A DNA stretch of 64,000 nucleotides from an uncultured Flavobacteriaceae bacterium (GTDB lineage: Bacteria; Bacteroidota; Bacteroidia; Flavobacteriales; Flavobacteriaceae), in assembly GCA_947500575.1 (NCBI GenBank), contig CANMSI010000001.1, positions 1,116,001 through 1,180,000 of the forward strand. Reading direction: 5' to 3'. Below are positions 59,388 to 64,000 of the stretch, in pieces. The notes beneath the pieces are model-generated. The model made no database searches. It saw nothing but the letters and a program-made list of their open reading frames with translations, and had not been told where the DNA came from. Numbering within the stretch: position 1 is the stretch's first letter; each line of letters begins with the position of its first letter. Made by a program: the position numbers and the translations under genes.

Positions 59388-61007
59388 ATGAAGATAATTC
59401 AGACATTTTGGAGTGGCAATACCACAAATGAAACACCCATAGAAATAAAAGCTGGTTGGCTTTCACCGGAATATAATTGGATGTCTTGGACACTTAGTTG
59501 CCTTCTGCTGAGAAAATATTACGATGAGGTAGAACTCTATACCGATGAACCTGGGAAAAGAATATTGATTGATCAACTAAAGTTGCCCTACACCAATGTT
59601 CATGTCGTTTTTGATGATTCCTTTCAAATTCATCCAGCACTTTTTTCATTAGCCAAAATTAGAACCTATAGTCTGCAGAAAAAACCTTTTATTCATATTG
59701 ATGGTGATGTTTTTCTTTGGAAACGTTTCCCTGAATCTCTTCTTAAAGCAGATCTAATAGCATCCAATCTTGAAATAGATCTTTTCTTTAACAAAGAAAT
59801 TTTAGATGAAGCAGCACAAAAATTGGATGGTATCCCGGAGCACTTGGCAGACGTACATACACATAAAAACATATTTGCTAGCAATGCAGGAATTATAGGG
59901 GGCACTAACATTTCATTCATAAAAAAATACTGTAACGAGGCTATTTCCTTTATAGCAGCAAATAAAAATAATTTAGAGCTGGTACACACCAAAGGCCTTA
60001 ATTTTATGATTGAACAGCTATCCTTCTATTACCTTTCGTTAAAAGAAAATATCCCTATTAACTATCATGTCCAAGAACCTGTAGTGCATCCACTATACCA
60101 GGATTTTCTTCGCTTTTCAGATGTACCAAATGTTGACCTAGTTCACCCAGTAGGTGGGTGCAAAAAATACCCCTTCATATTAAACCACATGGCAAACCGT
60201 TTACAATTAGAGTTTCCGAGCTATTATTTTAAAATACTTCAATTATGTAAAGATGCTAATGTGAGGCTCCATACCTGCTTGTACTCCTACGCCAATTTTA
60301 TTCAAGGTATCATCACTAAAAATCCTTCTAATTTTGATTTTGAAATTGATCCAAAAATAGAAGAATTGACTAAAACCAATTTTTCCAAATCATACAAAAG
60401 AACTATGGATGTAATAGCTCACTATTACTCCAAAAAGATTACCAATATGGAGGAGTTGACGCAACTTGTAGAAGCTAAAAATGTACCTCCTCAGCTCAAA
60501 GAAATATATAGTTTGGAGAAAAAGAGTACTGATTTTTTTGTTGCACTAATTAATGATGTTCTCCATCATAAAATATATAATGATGAATTTAGCAGTTACC
60601 GAAAAACCTCCAATTTTAAAATGAGCGAAGATTGGATGAATAGTCGAGTATTACTTCCAAAAAGTGTTCAGTTATTAGAATTACGCTGGAATTGGAAGCC
60701 TCTTGCAGAACCAACCAATTCCAACGATAAAGCGGTTTATGATAAAATACTCCATGAGGAGGCTTCTAGCTATTATGTAACCTTAAACTACAATGCACTA
60801 CATCTAAGTATTTATGAAACACATCATGATGGTATTGATGCAGCGGTGCTTCAGGCTATTGGAACCGGAAGAAGCATAAAAGAAGTTCTAATCGAAGTAA
60901 GTAATTGTTTTGAAGGTGGCATTACCATTGACAATAGCAACTATCAAAAACTAGTTTTTGATGTTCTAAAAAGATTAGCATTTAGCGGTATTATCTCCTT
61001 TGACTAA
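59388..61007 (+). CDS. Glycosyltransferase-like protein (DUF6734-like) with C-terminal PqqD/RRE-like domain
   Basis: The 539-residue protein has an N-terminal GT-like domain with FIHIDGDVFLW (Asp105, Asp107; a DxD sugar-nucleotide motif), GYLSPEYNWMSW-like start, then long helical segments. The final 80 or so residues (YYVTLNYNALHLSIYETHHDGIDAAVLQAIGTGRSIKEVLIEVSN...) have the winged-helix rhythm of PqqD-type RiPP recognition elements, which grip leader peptides. It is divergent from the VKOR fusion and 230 bp upstream of the precursor. Suggested role is leader-guided glycosylation of the peptide; the RRE call is recall-based. Confidence 0.75.
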   Translation: MKIIQTFWSGNTTNETPIEIKAGWLSPEYNWMSWTLSCLLLRKYYDEVELYTDEPGKRILIDQLKLPYTNVHVVFDDSFQIHPALFSLAKIRTYSLQKKPFIHIDGDVFLWKRFPESLLKADLIASNLEIDLFFNKEILDEAAQKLDGIPEHLADVHTHKNIFASNAGIIGGTNISFIKKYCNEAISFIAANKNNLELVHTKGLNFMIEQLSFYYLSLKENIPINYHVQEPVVHPLYQDFLRFSDVPNVDLVHPVGGCKKYPFILNHMANRLQLEFPSYYFKILQLCKDANVRLHTCLYSYANFIQGIITKNPSNFDFEIDPKIEELTKTNFSKSYKRTMDVIAHYYSKKITNMEELTQLVEAKNVPPQLKEIYSLEKKSTDFFVALINDVLHHKIYNDEFSSYRKTSNFKMSEDWMNSRVLLPKSVQLLELRWNWKPLAEPTNSNDKAVYDKILHEEASSYYVTLNYNALHLSIYETHHDGIDAAVLQAIGTGRSIKEVLIEVSNCFEGGITIDNSNYQKLVFDVLKRLAFSGIISFD

Positions 61008-61237
61008 GCATACCCAACTGCTGCCCTAAAGAAATTGCTATGGTATACTCTGTGGTATTTAGACATACCATTTGGTTTAAATTAATTCTTTTCTCAAAAA
61101 AAATTAGCAATCATTAAATTATCGTTAATATAATACTAAAAAAACAGTTTATTCACTATTATTTGTAAGAAATTACTCCTAAATCATCAAAAATGATTAA
61201 CTTTAATACAAGTATTAATCTTTAAATCTTATATGAC

Positions 61238-61417
61238 ATGAAAAAATTAAATTTAGGAACAGAGTTATCTAAAAATGAACAGAAAAAGGTGCTTGGTGGC
61301 GCTACACTTAGATGTAACCATGTAGATGCTGATCCTGTCAATTATTTCCCAACATGCACGCAGGCGGCTTCGTATTGCTCTGCAGTATGGAGAAGTGGTA
61401 TAGATTACTGCTATTAA
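61238..61417 (+). CDS. Double-glycine-leader Cys-rich precursor peptide (59 aa)
   Basis: From the ATG at 61238 a 59-residue peptide is read. Its leader (MKKLNLGTELSKNEQKKVLGG, residues 1-21) has the LSKNEQKKVLGG pattern, close to ELxxxExxxVxGG, cleaved after GG by C39 peptidases. The core (ATLRC onward, residues 22-59) has four Cys (26, 40, 47, 58), two Trp/Tyr-rich stretches and ends in YCY. It is preceded by AT-rich promoter sequence and followed by a terminator. It is the natural substrate of the nearby exporter and VKOR fusion. Too short for a standard ORF cut-off. Confidence 0.85.
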   Translation: MKKLNLGTELSKNEQKKVLGGATLRCNHVDADPVNYFPTCTQAASYCSAVWRSGIDYCY

Positions 61418-61426
61418 AACCTTATG

Positions 61427-61464
61427 AACGGTGTTATTGGACAATTGTTCAACAACACCGTTTT
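61427..61464 (+). terminator. Terminator after the precursor peptide
   Basis: AACGGTGTT / AACACCGTT stem (61427-61435 with 61454-61462) followed by TTTT, 10 bp past the peptide stop. It separates the peptide from the exporter gene. Confidence 0.75.
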
Positions 61465-61783
61465 ATTCCCACCCCAAAGACACCCTAAAAATCTATATTA
61501 TCAATAATACCTTCTAGTTATTGTCATTACTACCTCCGAAACAGCATCTTTTCTACGCTAGAATTTTAAGTTTGACGCAGCTTTAAAAAATTCCTACAAT
61601 ATCATCCACATTTCCATCTTTAAAACCCGTAAAAAGTTGTATATTCTTTATAATTCGTAAGAAAAATATTTTTGTTGGTCGTAAACGATTATTTTTAGTA
61701 CTAGTATCCGTCTTTACATTCTAGGATAAAAGCTGTTTTATGATTCTTCGATATGTTGATTTTTTAAATTTCAATTTAATTCT
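61465..61783. other. 319-bp region before the C39 exporter
   Basis: AT-rich; no second precursor ORF with a GG leader is visible. Probably holds the exporter promoter. Confidence 0.5.
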
Positions 61784-63994
61784 TTGAAAAAAAACTTTCC
61801 TTTTTATAAACAACCTGATTCCAAGGACTGTGGTCCTACTTGTTTGCGTATTGTTGCCAAACATTACAATAAATTAATCTCCTTAAGAGAAATACGAAAT
61901 CTTTCCGAAACAACCAGAGAGGGAAGCAACCTGCTTAAACTTAGTGATGCTGCAGAAGCCATTGGCTTTAAATCTTTAGGCCTAAAAATGGATTTTATAA
62001 AACTCAAGGAAGCGCCGTTACCATTAATTGTACACTGGAACAAATCACATTTCGTAGTTGTTTATAAAATTAAAAATGATGTTGTCTATATTTCTGATCC
62101 TGCTTTTGGGCTTCTTTCCTACTCAAAAGAAGACTTCATTTCTAACTGGATTGGCAATAATGCTACAGAAGAGACTAAGGAAGGTATATCATTATTACTA
62201 GAGGTAACACCGAAATTCAAAAAACAAAAATGGGAAGATACAGACAAGAAATCCTTTCTTTTTCTATATCAGTATCTTTTTAAGTACAAGGGACTACTGC
62301 TTCAATTAGGCGTAGGACTTCTTGTAGGTAGTCTGTTGCAACTCATATTTCCTTTTTTAACTCAAAGCATTGTAGATGTTGGTATTCAAAATCAGGATGT
62401 TGATTTCATTTACCTTGTTCTTTTTGCACAAATTATGCTTTTTATTGGGCGTACTAGCGCAGAAGTATTCCGTAGTTGGATTCTATTGCACTTAAGCACT
62501 CGAATTAATATTTCATTGGTTTCTGATTTCTTTATTAAGTTAATGAACCTTCCCATTGCCTATTTTGATACTAGAATGACCGGGGATATTATGCAACGGA
62601 TCAATGATCACAGCCGAATTGAAAACCTACTTACCGGTACCACATTGAGCACGCTATTTTCATTGGCTAATCTTGTGGTTTTTGGTGCCGTTTTAATGTA
62701 CTACGACATTTCTATCTTTTTAATATTTGCTGTAGGAAGTATTATTTATGTGCTTTGGATATTGTTCTTTCTTAAAAGAAGAAAAGAATTAGACCATAAA
62801 CGCTTTGCACAAATGAGCATGGAACAAAGCACCGTTATTGAACTTATTAGCGGCATGCAGGAAATTAAAATGAACAGTGCTGAAAAACAAAAGCGGTGGA
62901 GCTGGGAATTTGTACAGGCCAGGCTGTTTAAGGTAAACATGCAGAGTTTAGCTTTAGAACAGACACAAGAAGTGGGATCCTCTTTTATAAATGAAGCAAA
63001 GAATATTGTGATCACTTTTGTCTCTGCCATATTAGTAATCAAAGGAGCCATTAGTTTGGGAATGATGTTGTCTATACAATACATTATAGGCCAATTAAAC
63101 GCTCCTATTACGCAATTGGTGAGTTTCATTAGAGCCGCACAAGATGCTAAAATTAGCTTAGAAAGGTTAGGCGAAATTCATGATAAGGAAGACGAAGAAC
63201 AGGAGAACAAAAAGTACATTTCTAATATTGATGTATCCAAGGACATTGTCATAGAAAATATTAGCTTTAGATACAGGGGTAACGATGAAAATGTTTTAAA
63301 AGATTTAAGTCTCACAATACCTGCAAATAAAACAACCGCCATTGTTGGAGCAAGTGGAAGTGGTAAAACTACCCTGATGAAAATTTTATTAAAATTCTAT
63401 GAACCAGCCAATGGGAAAATATTCCACGGAGAACATAATTTAACCGATATTTCTCCAAAACATTGGAGAGCCAATATTGGGGTAGTAATGCAAGAGGGTT
63501 ACATTTTTAATGATACTATCGCTGGTAATATTGCAGTGGGTGTAGATACCATAGATCAAGAGCGCTTATTAATTGCAGTAAAAACAGCAAACATCTATGA
63601 TTTTATCACATCGCTACCACTAGGTTTTAACACTAAAATAGGAAATGAAGGTGTGGGCATAAGTACGGGTCAGAAACAGCGATTGTTCGTTGCAAGAGCT
63701 ATTTACAAGAATCCACATTTTCTCTTTTTTGACGAAGCAACCTCTGCCTTGGACTCAAAGAATGAACGGGTAATCATAGAGAATCTCAATGCATTTTTTA
63801 AAAGTAGAACAGCCATTGTAATTGCGCATAGATTAAGTACTGTAAAGCATGCACATCAAATTGTTGTCATTGATGATGGGAAAATAGCAGAAGTAGGCAA
63901 CCATGAAACTTTGATCGCCAAACAAGACATTTACTTTGGCTTGGTAAGAAACCAATTGGCCCTAGAGAAACTAAATACCAAAACAAATGCCTAA
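61784..63994 (+). CDS. C39-peptidase-containing ABC exporter for GG-leader peptides
   Basis: Starts at TTG. The 736-residue protein has a C39 protease domain (about 1-145; Cys16 in DCGPTC, His89 in KSHFVVVY, Asp105 in SDPAFG), six transmembrane helices (about 165-450) and an NBD (Walker A GASGSGKTT, a signature written GISTGQKQR in place of LSGGQ, Walker B FLFFDEATS). It cuts the leader after GG and exports the peptide. It is the full exporter; the usual HlyD-type partner is not in the window. It ends just before the window edge. Confidence 0.95.
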   Translation: MKKNFPFYKQPDSKDCGPTCLRIVAKHYNKLISLREIRNLSETTREGSNLLKLSDAAEAIGFKSLGLKMDFIKLKEAPLPLIVHWNKSHFVVVYKIKNDVVYISDPAFGLLSYSKEDFISNWIGNNATEETKEGISLLLEVTPKFKKQKWEDTDKKSFLFLYQYLFKYKGLLLQLGVGLLVGSLLQLIFPFLTQSIVDVGIQNQDVDFIYLVLFAQIMLFIGRTSAEVFRSWILLHLSTRINISLVSDFFIKLMNLPIAYFDTRMTGDIMQRINDHSRIENLLTGTTLSTLFSLANLVVFGAVLMYYDISIFLIFAVGSIIYVLWILFFLKRRKELDHKRFAQMSMEQSTVIELISGMQEIKMNSAEKQKRWSWEFVQARLFKVNMQSLALEQTQEVGSSFINEAKNIVITFVSAILVIKGAISLGMMLSIQYIIGQLNAPITQLVSFIRAAQDAKISLERLGEIHDKEDEEQENKKYISNIDVSKDIVIENISFRYRGNDENVLKDLSLTIPANKTTAIVGASGSGKTTLMKILLKFYEPANGKIFHGEHNLTDISPKHWRANIGVVMQEGYIFNDTIAGNIAVGVDTIDQERLLIAVKTANIYDFITSLPLGFNTKIGNEGVGISTGQKQRLFVARAIYKNPHFLFFDEATSALDSKNERVIIENLNAFFKSRTAIVIAHRLSTVKHAHQIVVIDDGKIAEVGNHETLIAKQDIYFGLVRNQLALEKLNTKTNA

Positions 63995-64000
63995 ATCTTC

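Noticed and set aside
62746-63129. 127-aa ORF antisense to the C39 exporter
   Set aside because: Shadow frame inside a clear gene.
1-64000. CRISPR arrays, insertion sequences, rRNA genes
   Set aside because: No regularly spaced direct repeats, transposase genes or rRNA sequence seen by eye.

Overview
The window is low-GC DNA from a member of the Bacteroidota, most likely a marine Flavobacteriaceae. Supporting signs are -7 promoter elements of the form TAnnTTTG, secretion signals ending in FAQ, a CarboxypepD_reg-type TonB receptor, a DnaE with a fused N-terminal exonuclease, weak Shine-Dalgarno use, and several TTG starts.

Region A (1-30.2 kb) is one large catabolic supercluster. It starts with a truncated homodimeric pyruvate dehydrogenase E1 (aceE). 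It ends with a MarR regulator at 29685-30197. Between them, every large intergenic region that drives an operon carries a 19-bp palindrome, TAGTTAA-N5-TTAACTA. Four regions hold two overlapping copies, always offset by 16 bp. I count eleven copies in seven places and see none elsewhere in the window, so this looks like a local MarR regulon. It holds an envelope module: TonB receptor, Tat-signal FAD oxidase, cytochrome c, a CpcT/CpeT-like protein, a DUF1838 lipoprotein, an FGE-like protein, and a secreted VOC-domain fusion. It also holds a cytoplasmic module: ene-reductase, SDR, aldehyde dehydrogenase, two PuuE/imidase-like deacetylase-fold hydrolases, a cysteine amidohydrolase, a nitrilase-type amidase, aconitase-type LeuC/LeuD-like dehydratase subunits, a class III CoA transferase, an HMG-CoA-lyase-like lyase and a BASS transporter. 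Read together, the genes suggest uptake and oxidation of a complex substrate. A ring cleavage to a cyclic imide or amide would follow, then deamidation to a branched unsaturated dicarboxylate, hydration, CoA activation and cleavage to an acyl-CoA plus a 2-oxo acid, which would feed the PDH. The CpcT-like protein makes a tetrapyrrole or bilin-derived substrate an attractive guess, but this is inference only.

Region B (30.4-32.6 kb) has a class V aminotransferase and a DUF1036-like lipoprotein.

Region C (32.73-41.85 kb) is flanked by a near-perfect 52-bp direct repeat of the 3' end and terminator of tRNA-Asp (intact at 41836-41909), so it is a candidate tRNA-integrated island. No integrase is visible. 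It carries a TPR histidine kinase and response regulator pair, a small acidic lipoprotein, DUF1508, and a tight operon. The operon has a four-helix membrane protein, a TerB-like protein, a coiled-coil membrane protein, a VWA-like lipoprotein and a DUF4236/Excalibur-like fusion. A secreted EEP nuclease or phosphatase ends the island.

Region D (41.8-57.6 kb) is mostly core: tRNA-Asp, a DUF58 protein, thioredoxin, DnaE, rpsP-rimM-trmN6 and a glutaryl-CoA dehydrogenase-like enzyme. A dinB-dnaE2 mutagenesis operon is preceded by a tandem palindromic operator.

Region E (57.6-64 kb) is a bacteriocin or RiPP-like locus. It has a 59-codon double-glycine-leader, four-cysteine precursor (61238-61417, not described as a long ORF), a C39-peptidase ABC exporter, a glycosyltransferase-like protein with a C-terminal PqqD-like domain, and a C39-like/VKOR/thioredoxin fusion.
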